A stretch of 64,000 nucleotides of DNA from positions 30,770,224 to 30,834,223 of the forward strand of contig OX637287.1 in assembly GCA_951799445.1 (NCBI GenBank). Reading direction: 5' to 3'. Numbering within the stretch: position 1 is the stretch's first letter; the number at the start of each line of letters is the position of its first letter. A program made the position numbers and the translations under genes. The notes beneath the pieces were generated by a model, which saw nothing but the letters and a program-made list of their open reading frames with translations, did no database searches and was not told the DNA's origin. Origin of the DNA: Pseudisothecium myosuroides (taxonomy: Eukaryota; Streptophyta; Bryopsida; Hypnales; Lembophyllaceae). Of this stretch, positions 47,073 to 57,599 are shown piece after piece.

Positions 47073-48882
47073 TCTCTAAAGGTCAGAGACTATGTTTTCA
47101 CCAAAACCGCTCTAAAATTATCATTTCTAATACAAGTACCAAATTTTAGAAAAAAAACATTTTTAGAAAAATGTAACCGTAGGATATTGTAGTATACTAG
47201 TTTGAAAAGTTGTGGAAAATTTTTCAAAAATTTCCACTATGTGGATTGTAAGATAATAGCGTTTGAATTGACAAGATTCCTTTTTTTTTCCACCAAAAAT
47301 CTGGGCAGCTACACTCCACAAGGTCACATTTGTATGAAAAAATGTCCCAAATGGTGGTACGACATATAGGAAAAAAATAGTAAGTACGAAGAGGTAGAGA
47401 ATGACTCAAAATACTAAATTCTCAAGAATTTAATTATGGAATTGAAAAATGCCAATTCCAATGGTTGTAATGTTGTAATAAACAATCTACATCCAAGTTT
47501 TTTTTTTTCTTTCAAAAATATTGAAAATTGAGTTAAATAAAGGACTTCAAAGTTTATTTTAGAGTAGAGATTCTATAACTACGTTCAAACTAAGAATCCT
47601 CATAACTTTTGACTCATTGATCAAAATGGAATGATTCAAAGCTTCCCACATATATATAAATCTAAAGAACCAATTTCAAATTTTAATTTTTTTTTAAAAG
47701 TGATTTTTAACCCCTAAAGGACCAAGGCCTTTTTTCTGCCAGAAAACACTCAAAACTGCCATATCTATAGCAAAGAGTAAAAAAAATTGAAAATTGTTTT
47801 TTTTTTCATATCTAACCGTAGGATCTTACACCTAAGTAGTATGAGAATGTGTGGAAAAAATTTCAGAATTTTTGACCTCTCAGATTGCAAGATATCTGTG
47901 TTTAAAGTGGAAAAAACAAGTTTTTCAGCACATTGCGGGACTAGATTTTTTGACTTTGAACATTTTTAACTCAAAACTTTTGCACTACAAAGTTTTGAGC
48001 CTTAAATCTTTATAGTGGAGAATTGAGTTGAGAGTCTAGGTAAAAAAAAGAAATTCAAAAAAACTTAATTATCATTCTTAAAAAAATTGTTAAGTAGAAG
48101 TAGGTATGGGATAGAAGGAAAATCTAAAATATTAATAGATTTTACATGGAATTAAAATGCACTAATCCCAATGGTGAGATTGTTCTAACAAGTAAATCAG
48201 ACCATGAAAAAAAAAAAAATTTGAAAAATTTGAAAAATTGCGTTCAGAAATGAATCCTAGAAGTTATTTTTTTCAAGAAGATGCTCTAACTGCCCGAAAA
48301 CAAGAATGTCCATGACTTTCTCATAACATATCCAAATGAAATGAATCAAAGCTTTCTAGAAAGACAAAAATATAATCTATGAGAAAAAAATATTAAAAAA
48401 AAAAATTCAAATTTTTGTCCATTTTTTTTTGGCTGCCCGGGCTGCCCGGTGTCCCCTCGTTTGAGCTTATTTGGTCATAACTATTGTTCCCGGTCACCGA
48501 TTGTGAAAAAAATTATATTCCCACGAAGCTAATCAGCTTTTCTACCTCCAAAAAAAGTTTCAAAAAATTAGAAAAAAATTTCAGCCCGTATGTACCTGCC
48601 CGAAAACGCATTTGTCCCCCAAAGGGACAATGGTCCTTTAGGGGTTAAAGAAGTTTTTTGAGTTGCCCGGGTTGCCCGGGTTGCCCGCCAACCAATGAAA
48701 ATTATATATCATGCAATAACTTTTTAACCATGTAGTCAAAAGTTATGAAGATTGTTGGGCCTTAAAGCTATTCCTTCAAGGGCACATCTTGTATGAAAAT
48801 TTCAAAGGAAAAAAAATTCCATTTGTAGTGAGTTGCCCAAAATCTCTATGTTGTTAAAAAACGGTATATGGTCCTTTAGGAG
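47073..48882 (+). mobile_element. TTAA-family element, type III, containing a nested copy
   Basis: TTAA (47069-47072) then TCTCTAAAGGTCAGAGACT; right end GGTCCTTTAGGAG then TTA(C). Without the nested element 47711-48644 it is about 870 bp and colinear with 45828-46762. Some internal sequence is missing near 47370 compared with the sister copies. Confidence 0.9.
47711..48644 (+). mobile_element. TTAA-family element, type I, nested (934 bp)
   Basis: TTAA (47707-47710) then CCCCTAAAGGACCAAGGCC; right end ACAATGGTCCTTTAGGGG then TTAA (48645-48648). Terminal repeats pair over at least 15 bases, the best-preserved ends in the window. It sits inside the type III element 47073-48882. The sister at 45828-46762 shows the empty site, GATTTTTAAAGAAG (near 46525). 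Confidence 0.96.
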
Positions 48883-48886
48883 TTAC

Positions 48887-49802
48887 CCCCTAAATGCCCA
48901 AGGCATTTCTTGGCTTTGAAACCACTGAAAACTGCCATTTGCTGCAATCACTCCCAAACCAAAAAAAACTTTTTTTTAGAATCTAATTGTAGAATCTTGT
49001 ACTTCACTTGTTTCAAATCATGTGGTAAAAATTTCATGAAGTTTGGCTGTACAGATTGGAAGATATTAGCATTCAAAGTTGTAAAAAGAAGTTTTTTTGA
49101 ATGTAGGTTTGCAATTTCAAATGACTTTGATTGCCATTTGTGGAAATGTTTTGTGCTACGGAGCATAAATTTAAAAAAATTTATATTGAACATTTGAGTT
49201 GAGAGTCAGTGGAAAAAAATTTAGAAAAACACACACTTGATTTTCATTCATTAAAAAATTGTGAAGTAGAAGTAGGTCCAAAATTGAACAAAACACTAAA
49301 TTGTTAATAGCTCTAAGATGGAATTGAAACACCTTAATCCCAACGATGATATTGTTCTTGCAAAAAAATTGAACCTTGTTAAATTTTTATTTTTTTAAAC
49401 TTTGAAAATTGCATCCAAAAATGAATTCTATAAGTTGTTTTTTGAAGAAGCTGCTTAGATTGCCCCCAAAACAAGATTGTTCATAACTTTCTCATTATTA
49501 GTCCAAATAGAATGAATCAAAGCCTTAGATGTAGACAAAAACATAGTCTTTCAAAGAAAAAAAAATTAAAAATTAAAAAGAAACATTTTTGTGTTTTTTT
49601 CTGCCCAGAGAACAACTTTTTTGACTTAGGGTGGCATAACTTTTGCTCCCAGGCACCGATTGGAAAAGAAATTATGTTTTCAAAAAGCTAATGTGATTTC
49701 CTATCTTCAAAAAAAGTTTCAAAACATCAAATCAAAATTTGAAGTCACACAACCTGTCTAAAATCCCAAGTGTCCCTCGAGGGGACTTTGGGCATCTAGA
49801 TG
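48887..49802 (+). mobile_element. TTAA-family element, type II (916 bp)
   Basis: Starts CCCCTAAATGCCCAAGGCAT after TTAC (a decayed TTAA) and ends GGGCATCTAGATG before TTAA (49803-49806). It abuts the right end of 47073-48882 with only four bases between them, so one element inserted into the flanking TTAA of the other. Sister of 36337-37255. Confidence 0.88.
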
Positions 49803-49912
49803 TTAAACTATTAAAATATATGTTCTTCAAATTTTCAACTTATTCTCAATTATTGATAAGATTTTCCATTTATATAAATAATTTTTTGGAAAAATAGTGA
49901 GTTACAATTTAA
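49803..49912. repeat. Sliver of duplication block c between two TTAA elements
   Basis: About 110 bp matching 10217-10326 (attaaactattaaaat to gagttacaatttaa). It shows that the elements on both sides entered TTAA sites of the duplicated segment after the duplication. Confidence 0.88.
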
Positions 49913-50828
49913 CCCCTAAAGTTCCATGATTATGTTTTCACTAAAAACTCTTGAAAATTGCCATTTTTAGTATGAGTACCAAATTTTTGAATTTTTTTTT
50001 TGAAACATGTAACCATAGGAACTTGTAGTATCAATGTTGGCTTGAGAGAACGTGATAAAAATTTCAGAAATTTCCTCCATGTAGATCGCACAATATAAGC
50101 ATTCAAATTCATTGAAATCATTTTTTTGGCCCTACAAAAAACAGGGCAGCTGCACTTCACAAGCTCACTTTTCTATGAAAAAATGTCCAAAATGGTGGTG
50201 CTTCTTTGAATTCATTCTTGAAGGCAAGTTGGCTACATGCTTGAAAATTTTCAGATCATTTGGAATTGTACAATATATAGGAAAAAAATAGTAAGTAGAT
50301 AGTAGTAGAGAATGATTCAAAATACTAAATTGTCAAGAATTTAATTATGAAATTAAAAAATGCCAATCCCAATGGTTGCAATGTTGTAAATAAACAATCT
50401 ACATCCTATGGTTTTATTTTTTTTCCAAAAATATTGAAAATTGAGTAAGATAATTTTTATTTTAGAGTAGAGAATCTAAAACTGCCCGCAAACAAAAAAT
50501 TCTCATAACTTTTGACTCATTGATAAAATGGAATGATTCAGAGCCTACACGTATATATAACTTTAGAAAATCAATTTCAAATTTTTGTTTTGAAAAAAGT
50601 GATTTTTTCTTATCTGCCCGGACTACCCATTTTACAAAAAAAAGTAACATATTAGGCCATATCTTTTGATTCATATTTCCAAATGTCATGAAATTTAGTG
50701 CATATGAAAGATATTCCTTGTCCCCACCTTCTATTAAAATATGGGCCAAAAATATGGAAATCTCTAATCACATGTACCTACCCAAAATTGCTATGTAGCC
50801 AAAAAAACGCATGGCGGTCCTTTAAGAG
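49913..50828 (+). mobile_element. TTAA-family element, type III (916 bp)
   Basis: TTAA (49909-49912) then CCCCTAAAGTTCCATGATTA; right end GGTCCTTTAAGAG then TTAA (50829-50832). The internal phrase aaaaatgccaatcccaatgg, shared by all type III copies, is present near 50356. Confidence 0.9.
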
Positions 50829-50832
50829 TTAA

Positions 50833-51319
50833 AGAAGAGTGTCATGGGTTGCTGTAAGACTCTATTAGGTCATTCCTTAGGTTTCTGTCTTAGGTGGTTT
50901 GCTTGTCAAAGGCTGGTTTACCTTAGTAGCTTGATTTTTGCTTGATTGAACAGGTAAAGGTATGTTCACACTTAGTATTAAGGGTGATGTTTGCAATGTG
51001 ATTTAGTCCAAGAAGTAGGTCTAAATTTGTTCCTAAGACCATCAATAATAACACTCTTTAACACCAAGTGCGAACATACTTTAAGATGGGTACATAAACT
51101 GTGAGGTCTTAAACTCATTTACATATTCATGTATTTAGCTAACACTCACTGTGAATCCCATAGTTATGTCTAATATAACAACAGTTACCAATCAGTATCA
51201 AGTAGGCCTACCATGTCAAATAAAACAATCCCATACATACCACTGGTATAAAAATCAACAGGGGGCCACTACCCTATCTTTTTATAATCCATTGATGATC
51301 AGGAGGGGCCACATTCAAT
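50833..51319. other. Non-coding stretch
   Basis: No gene or element border supported. Two phrases containing AAGTGCGAACATAC / GTATGTTCACACTTAG (near 50960 and 51065) are inverted relative to each other, hinting at a small diverged inverted-repeat element of about 120 bp. Confidence 0.45.
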
Positions 51320-51870
51320 TGTTCAACGGATGAAGAAGAAACTCAAATATGGAACAAACAGCAGGGGCGCTGGGAGAAAGCTGTGAACATGAGTGAGCTT
51401 TGTGGAGATGGGAACGAGTGGTGTGTGCTTGTACAAGGCTATGCTCAAGATGATTTCAGCAATAAGTTAGCAGCAGAAGAATCCCACATTCACAGCACTT
51501 TGAGGATGGACAGTTTGTTGGAGATGGCCTTGATGTGTCCTGGGAAGCCAGTTCTGCCTACTGCTAACCCTGTTTTCAAGCATCAAACAAGGTATGACCC
51601 TGCTTGGCATCTCGTGAAAGCCTAAAGGGCTGGGTGGGGGGCATCTGCCCCCTTCACATTAAAAAACTTACATTTTGCGAGTCATGAAACAGAGAGGGAA
51701 CCATATAGTTCCATCTTCCATTCCCATTGGTACAAAAAAGCGGGGACCATTCCGTGTGGAAGGCCCTCTGGATCAAATCAAGAGATTCAGGGTTTTTGAT
51801 GACACTACGAATATGACTCCAGATAGCAACACCCGCGTGGAGCGTTGCTATCCAAGTAGAGGTAAGTACT
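51320..51870 (+). pseudogene. Unrecognised coding fragments (two exon-like blocks)
   Basis: First block, about 51320-51625, open frame with EETQIWNKQQGRWEKAVN, MSELCGDGNEWCVLVQGYAQ, FSNKLAAEESHIHSTLRM and HQTRYDPAWHLVKA. Second block, 51675 to about 51862, contains PSSIPIGTKKRGPFRVEG and FDDTTNMTPDSNTRVERCYP, ending at a donor-like GGTAAGTA. The phrase HQTRYDPAW parallels YDPTWPVLPLVQAK in repeat R, so the pieces may come from one gene scattered by transposons. Composition is GC-richer than its neighbours. I do not recognise the protein, and there is no complete gene. Confidence 0.5.
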
Positions 51871-51929
51871 CTCTCTCTATTCACTGCTTCATCTGCATAT
51901 CTCTTACTGCATCTATCTGTTCAAACAAA

Positions 51930-52282
51930 CCAAATTAGGAAACATCTAAGAATGTCCCAAGGTTGTTTATCAAAGACAAATTTTTCTACGTTTCCAGTAT
52001 AATTAACTTCTATGTTGCCGAGTAGCGCTTGCCCTAAGTTTTGAAATCTCGGAGCTTGGACAGTGTCTGCGAGGCTATTTACTCTATCCCATAACTCTTG
52101 GGTGTGTGGCACTCCCAGAAGAGGTGTTGGATAGTCCCCATAGGATTAGGACATGCCAAACATCCTGTGATGGCGCCAGGTACCCTCCTACTGAGCCATT
52201 CTCCTGTAACAACTTCTCTATTGAGAAGTGTCCATAAGAATGTCACTTGCTTCTTTGGTCTAGAGTTGTGCCTACTTGGCAT
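51930..52282 (-). mobile_element. LINE remnant: reverse transcriptase zinc-binding domain
   Basis: Minus-strand frames give FLWTLLNREVVTGEWLSRRV followed by CLACPNPMGTIQHLFWEC, the C-x2-C-x8-H-x4-C pattern of the zf-RVT domain at the C-terminus of plant LINE polyproteins, and then in another frame LWDRVNSLAD. One frameshift near 52080 separates the two. No reverse transcriptase core or poly-A tail is seen, so it is a short truncated piece. Confidence 0.72.
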
Positions 52283-52885
52283 CTAACTCAAGTCGTTTCA
52301 TATTTTTTGGACCTTCATGGGATTAGTTACAAATTTTTGAAGTTGAAACATAATGGTCACTAAAAGCAACCAGCTCCTAAAATGTACACTACTGTTAAAT
52401 TGAAGAAAGCAAAATGTACCTCTCTATCATGATTGCTTTTAGAACAAGGTTGCTTTTACAACATACTTTTACTTTATTCATTGCAACCAATGGATGGAGG
52501 AGAAGCTCAAATTCCGAACGAATGGCAAGAGCACCGCGCATCAAACAGGGTATGACCCTACTTGGCTTGTGCTTCCTCTCGTGCAAGCGAAGGGCCTGCT
52601 TCCAAAACTTGGACTTGATGTTATTGTGCCTGAACTTGCTTTTAATGGGTATAATTACCCAAAATGGCTTATATCAAACTTCTTCCAATGGACCTTGAGG
52701 AGGATCTGCGGTAAACTATGCACAGCTATAATCGTCACAAATTACAACCAAGCATAGTTTCTACTAGAACAAATGCCACTACAATCCAATGGCACCAAAA
52801 AAGGATTCATCAACTTGTAAGGTTTCATTAAGAAGTTGTAGAGTTGCAAGGAAGTCAGTTAGGGTTTAGTAAGTACTGACAAATG
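52277..52885 (+). repeat. Dispersed repeat R carrying a coding fragment, copy 2
   Basis: Matches 39783-40230 and 40400-40810. The frame 52494-52757 contains QTGYDPTWLVLPLVQAKG, LLPKLGLDVIVPELAFNGYN and continues YPKWLISNFFQW, longer than in the other copy. The beginning overlaps the border of the LINE remnant. Function unknown. Confidence 0.65.
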
Positions 52886-52939
52886 AAAAACAATGTGGAT
52901 GAAAATATGACACTTTGCACTTTATGAAATAGATATTAA

Positions 52940-53160
52940 CCCTGTAAGGACGCTGGGGTGACCCTGGAAATCATGCATTGTATAACCATGAGAGTCATTA
53001 GAATAAAAAAATCCAAAAGTACTCAATCGAAGTCAAGCTACTGTAGATGTTCTCCACTTTCCACAAAAAACTCCAAGGATGAATAGTTGTAGTTCTGTCC
53101 TACATTGGAGAATCCCTTGTCATTCATCGGACACTTATGGTCCGCGGCGTCCTTACTAGG
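52940..53160. mobile_element. Short TTAA MITE (221 bp), copy 2
   Basis: TTAA (52936-52939) then CCCTGTAAGGACGC; right end GCGTCCTTACTAGG then TTAA (53161-53164). The inverted repeats are cleaner than in the relative at 42835-43050. Confidence 0.85.
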
Positions 53161-53164
53161 TTAA

Positions 53165-54466
53165 GCATAAATTACATTTCTTTGATCTTATTGGGCAATA
53201 GATAGGAGATTCCAACGCACTTTAGCATGTATTATTTGGACACTATATGAAGAAGTTATCAAATCTCAAAGTATTCTTTGTTGGTGTACCAATGATCAAC
53301 AATAGGCTCTCCTAGGTTCTCATGTTTTGATTTTGTACATCTTGTGTCATCAATATTAAAATCTATGAATAAACAATGAATTTTTTAATCTTTGCATACA
53401 TCTTTGCATGCATTTTGGAACACCATATGAATAAACAATGAATTTTCAAAGTATTGAAAATAAGTGTATCTAAAATAGACTCTAAGCTATCATGAAAATA
53501 AGTGTATCCAAATCAACCGGAAGCTGTCATGACTGAAGGCTGCACATTTAGGCAAAAGTCTATACAGGTTGGTTTCAAAAACGAGATGCAATTAGATGTT
53601 GCATCCACAAAGATATGGATGAAGCCAATGTCCAAAAAGTGAGATTCACAAACTGAGATTCTGAAAGTGTTTTTTCCTTTGATAAATTAGGTTTCGATTT
53701 CAGTTTATTATAATTGTTCTAAACTACGCCATTTTCGTGGAAATTCCATTCCATTGCAAGAAGCACATTTTGAAGCTTGTAACGACCTTTTTCTGCATGA
53801 TTGCCCTCAAAAAGACCACAAAAAGTAATTTTCTCACGTTGAGGCATAAGTTAGAAGGAAGCGTTTGTGTTCTTTCTACATGGAGAACCAATCGAAATAA
53901 TATATACTCCGTATTTAACTAATTCATACATGTGGCAGGAATTGAGTGTTTTATTGTTCTATGAAAAGTCGTAGCATTTAAAATGATTTTCTTTCTGACT
54001 CACTTTTGCAACTCGGATTTTCTATTGCAAACCGAAAGAATATCACGTCTTTTCAAGAACCAGTTGTGCGGGGCGGGACGAGCCTACAGTCTGTACTGGA
54101 AAATATTGTTGCTGTTGGCACAAACGCAGAGTTCCATCGATTACACGAGTCAAAACTGATTATCAAGCAAGTTCAATACTGCTGTTGACAGGGAATCCTG
54201 GGCATGAAAGAACTCATCTGCCAATCGACCTACCAGCTATGCTTAACAAAATTCGTTACCCAACAGGGTTACACTGTATAATATATACCGCCATAAAAAA
54301 TGAAACTTTTTAACAGCCAACCGAACTCTCAGGTCCATTGGACTACCAATAGCCCTCAAAAAGCTTCACAACACATTAGAACAGAAATGCATTCCGCACC
54401 ATCACCGGAGACGACTGGAAGTAAAGATAGTGACGTCGACGAGTTATGCGCGATTCTCCAGAAAGT
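53165..54466. other. Non-coding region downstream of ferritin
   Basis: The ferritin 3' UTR presumably occupies the last few hundred bases. I see no AATAAA that I would rank above others, although AATAA overlaps the stop region. No other gene supported. Confidence 0.5.
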
Positions 54467-56425
54467 TTATTCTTGCAGTTGCAAATCAAAGTGATATACA
54501 CCTGCAATTCAGAGACAGTGATCAATATTGAGAATAATGTAATAATAGATCAAGGGAAAAGACGTCAGGTCACTGAAAGCATGGTGAAAAATCGGCAGAA
54601 ACTAGTTCCGGCATTAAAGAATTATACACCTATTGTCAACTTACCATGACCCTTCCCGACTCTCCTCAGCTGTGATACATACCCGGCAATCTTCTTGATA
54701 GCCTCGACCTGACATTAGCGGATCATAAATCTCAGCAACACAGAAGGAACAATCGACAGATTCCATAAGATTGACAAATTAAATACACTGTACCGAAGAG
54801 CTTTGAGCCACGAAATGTAAACGAAAATAAAATCATAAAAACCTAGCTATGGTTTGTGAGTGGTGTCAGAGCAGCGTATCTAACCTATAGCAATTTGCAA
54901 CAGGCAGAATCAGAAGAATTAACTGATGGTGAGAGCACTGACGGCAAAACGAGGTTCGCACAATATCAAGGGACGACTGAAGTTCAGTGAAAGTAATACC
55001 TGCTCTTGCAAATATTCTCGTTCAACGAAATCGCTCATCTCAGGGTCGTTGTTGTCCACAGCAACCTGAAGGAAGTATACAAATGCATAATTGTCCGCTC
55101 AGAAATCAATAACAGAAACAAACTATGACCGACAAGCATAATATGGGATGCAACTGATATTTGACACGGACCAGGACAAGTAAATTAGTGCGGGAAAATC
55201 GCAAATAGCATCTTACCTGATGAAGTGACAGCAGCTTCTCATTGACGAGCTTCTCAAGCGAAAGAGCGAGTTCCATAGCTGCATAAAAACAGAGAACCAA
55301 GTTATCACTGGTGGCGTGCGCAGGTACTCCCTAACCCAGTAAGAGAATTATATGTGAACACCAAATAAATATTCTCGAATATTTCAGGGAGACCTACAGT
55401 AAAGAGCGTCGCCTTTCTCTGCATGGTCAAATTCCATAACTGGCGACGTTATGGTGCTTAGTTTCACTCTTCCTCCACGCTTGTTCTGTTGCAACAACAA
55501 CCAGTATTAGTGAGATAGACCAGCTTCTCGGAATAAGTCGCATAGACACCACAAGCACCCCGCGAACCAGAAACAAAAGACGTAAACAATGTATGGTTGT
55601 ACTTATCGAAATTAATGCAGGAAGGGTCGGTAAAAGGAAGGGCATTCGGAGACCAGTAACATCGTAGTTATACCTGATACTTCATCAGTTTCTCAGCATG
55701 TTCTCTTTCTTCCTCACTGTTCTCTTTGAAAAATCTACGAACAGGCCCACAGCACAGAAGTTAAGAAATGTAGGTTATAACATAGCTACGGCATCAAAGA
55801 AGACGAAGTCGTAAGATAACTATCTCCTGCGGTCCTGTAACTTACTTTGCAAATCCTGGAAGGGCGACATTGTCACGATCGAAGTACGAGAACAAAGCGT
55901 GGTAGACATATGATACGTTGTATTCCACACTGCAATCATAATAAGTGAAATGGAGTCATGAACAATCGGTACAAAACAAGGGGTAAGACCCAATACAAAT
56001 CCAGTTACTGAAAAAACAAAGAGTCCAGATCCACAAACACTAGAACTATAAATTACTACAAGTATAGGAAGTCATGCAAAGAAAGGTGTGAGAAGCTTCG
56101 AGGATTCATACTTGATTTGATCATTGATCGCGGCCTCGCAGGAGGAAGAGTATCGTTGGCGAGCCAGAGACTCTGAGTACGCAGACGGAACCTGCACGAG
56201 CTGACTTTGCACTTCAGCAAATGGTTCAAACACGATGCCCGTCTCCGAGCGATTCGCGACCTGAGTGTTTTCACTTTCTCCAGAAGCCCGCACTGCCAAG
56301 TGTTTTGGCTGCGATTTCCACGATGCCACATTCACAGATGACGTCTTGAGGGAGACGTTACCGAAGGTGGAAGATGAGAACGCATTCAAAGCGCCTGGAG
56401 CTGTGGCTGTCGCTGCTTGCGCCAT
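54467..56425 (-). CDS. FER: Ferritin, plastid-targeted
   Basis: Iron-storage ferritin, which oxidises Fe(II) and stores Fe(III) in a 24-subunit shell in plastids. Exons on the minus strand: 56425-56112, 55929-55846, 55734-55674, 55485-55398, 55278-55217, 55065-55000, 54708-54645 and 54501-54467, every one with GT/AG borders and matching phases. The total is 774 bases, 257 residues plus stop, normal for plants. Residues 1 to about 47 are Ser/Ala/Thr-rich (transit peptide, ending near HLAVRAS). About 60-85 is the plant extension peptide ([18 protein letters not shown]). The core follows, with [20 protein letters not shown], ferroxidase helix [42 protein letters not shown] and the terminal GHGVYHFD. 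The seven coding introns fit the classic plant ferritin layout. The start is the ATG that begins the transit peptide; upstream ATGs in the same frame lie in the leader intron. It appears intact. Confidence 0.97.
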
Positions 56426-57425
56426 CGGGAAGGGCTTCTGCAGTCCAGCCAAGAACGATTCAATATACATGGAAAAACACAACACGACATATTTTCCGAC
56501 TAGATTTAATCCAAACTTTAGCACACATAGCCACAACAGGAACGTAATTGCAAATTTCGAGAGAGCCTCGAAAACACAATCGACAAGTTCAAGGAAAACG
56601 ACACACTCGGAATACCACCTGATGTACAGAGCCGCACGAATGTGTCAAGATCGAGAAGGCACAATCAATTCCGATGAACGTAATTTACATCAGCACTCCA
56701 CTATTCAAAGAATTTCCTAATATGTAACACGAAAAGAAGTCTAAACAGGAGCAATTTTCTGCACCGCTTAACCTGCCAAGATAATCTATGAACTACCAGA
56801 GCAACTCCATAAATCATCTGTTTCTATTTAACCGTCCCGATTCATTACATATGCAGGTTAACAATCCCAGCAGAACGCTAAGCAAGGTCGATTCTCTCCC
56901 TTACTCTCTTTCTTAACTTTAACAGCGCGCTCTCTACACAGCGCTTCCAGAAAACACATCAACAAAATAAACAGGCTTCATACAAAGCCTCGAAACTGGA
57001 AGATAAGAGCGCAACATTCTTCAAACTAAAACGTGCCTCTAGCTCCTTAGAGAAAAATCTGGCTGACACTCGTAAAACACACAGGTACCAAATTGAACAG
57101 TCTCGGAAAGCCAGATAGTAAACAGGACCAATTACTCACCAGCAACAAAAATTCTCAAGCAACTGGAACAGTAAGATCCAAGAAAAAACGGTTAACAACT
57201 AAAATTTCGAGGCCATACCTGAGCGTTAGAATTAATGCGCACCACCAAACTTTGAGTGTGCCTCCAGCGGCGAAAATGAACTCAAAATGGAGAGCGTGAG
57301 GAGCGCTACAGTGTTAAGAAGCAGAGCACGTGCACGACACACGCCCGCGTGATCGAAAGTGATGAAATCGAAAGAGGGGAAGGGAGGTGAGAAAGACGGA
57401 AGAAGTTCGAAAAACAGAGGAGACG
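56426..57425 (-). other. Ferritin 5' leader: UTR exon and leader intron
   Basis: A leader intron of 781 bases is supported by the donor CGCTCAG|GTATGG at 57219/57218 and the acceptor GGACTGCAG|AAG at 56438/56437, 12 bases before the ATG. The upstream UTR exon would run from about 57425 to 57219. It contains a CACGTG G-box core at 57327-57332. Confidence 0.7.
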
Positions 57426-57451
57426 GGAAGCAAAGAGAAGCCCAAGGCGCT

Positions 57452-57458
57452 CATATAC
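57452..57458 (-). promoter_or_regulatory. Probable ferritin TATA box
   Basis: TATATGA on the minus strand (AGGTATATGAGCG), placing transcription start near 57425 and giving a UTR exon of about 205 bases. Confidence 0.55.
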
Positions 57459-57480
57459 CTTTACAGTTTCAGATACATAC

Positions 57481-57492
57481 GACCGTCTCGTG
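57481..57492 (-). promoter_or_regulatory. IDRS-like motif in the ferritin promoter
   Basis: CACGAGACGGTC on the minus strand, about 25 bases upstream of the TATA-like box. The known iron-dependent regulatory sequence of plant ferritins starts CACGAG followed by a GC-rich half; only the first half matches exactly here, so function is a suggestion. Confidence 0.35.
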
Positions 57493-57599
57493 TATTGTAC
57501 GATAATGGTATTCGTACGAATACGGCATTGAATGCGGAAAGGTAAAATTCGACTTTTACCATTCCTGACGACTTTCATTACAACACGCCTCGCTTTTTC

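Noticed and set aside
47073..50828. TA (Tc1/mariner) target duplication for the long element family
   Set aside because: With a TA duplication the base on each outer side would vary, but TTAA is constant on the left of nearly all copies and on the right of most; TTAA fits better.
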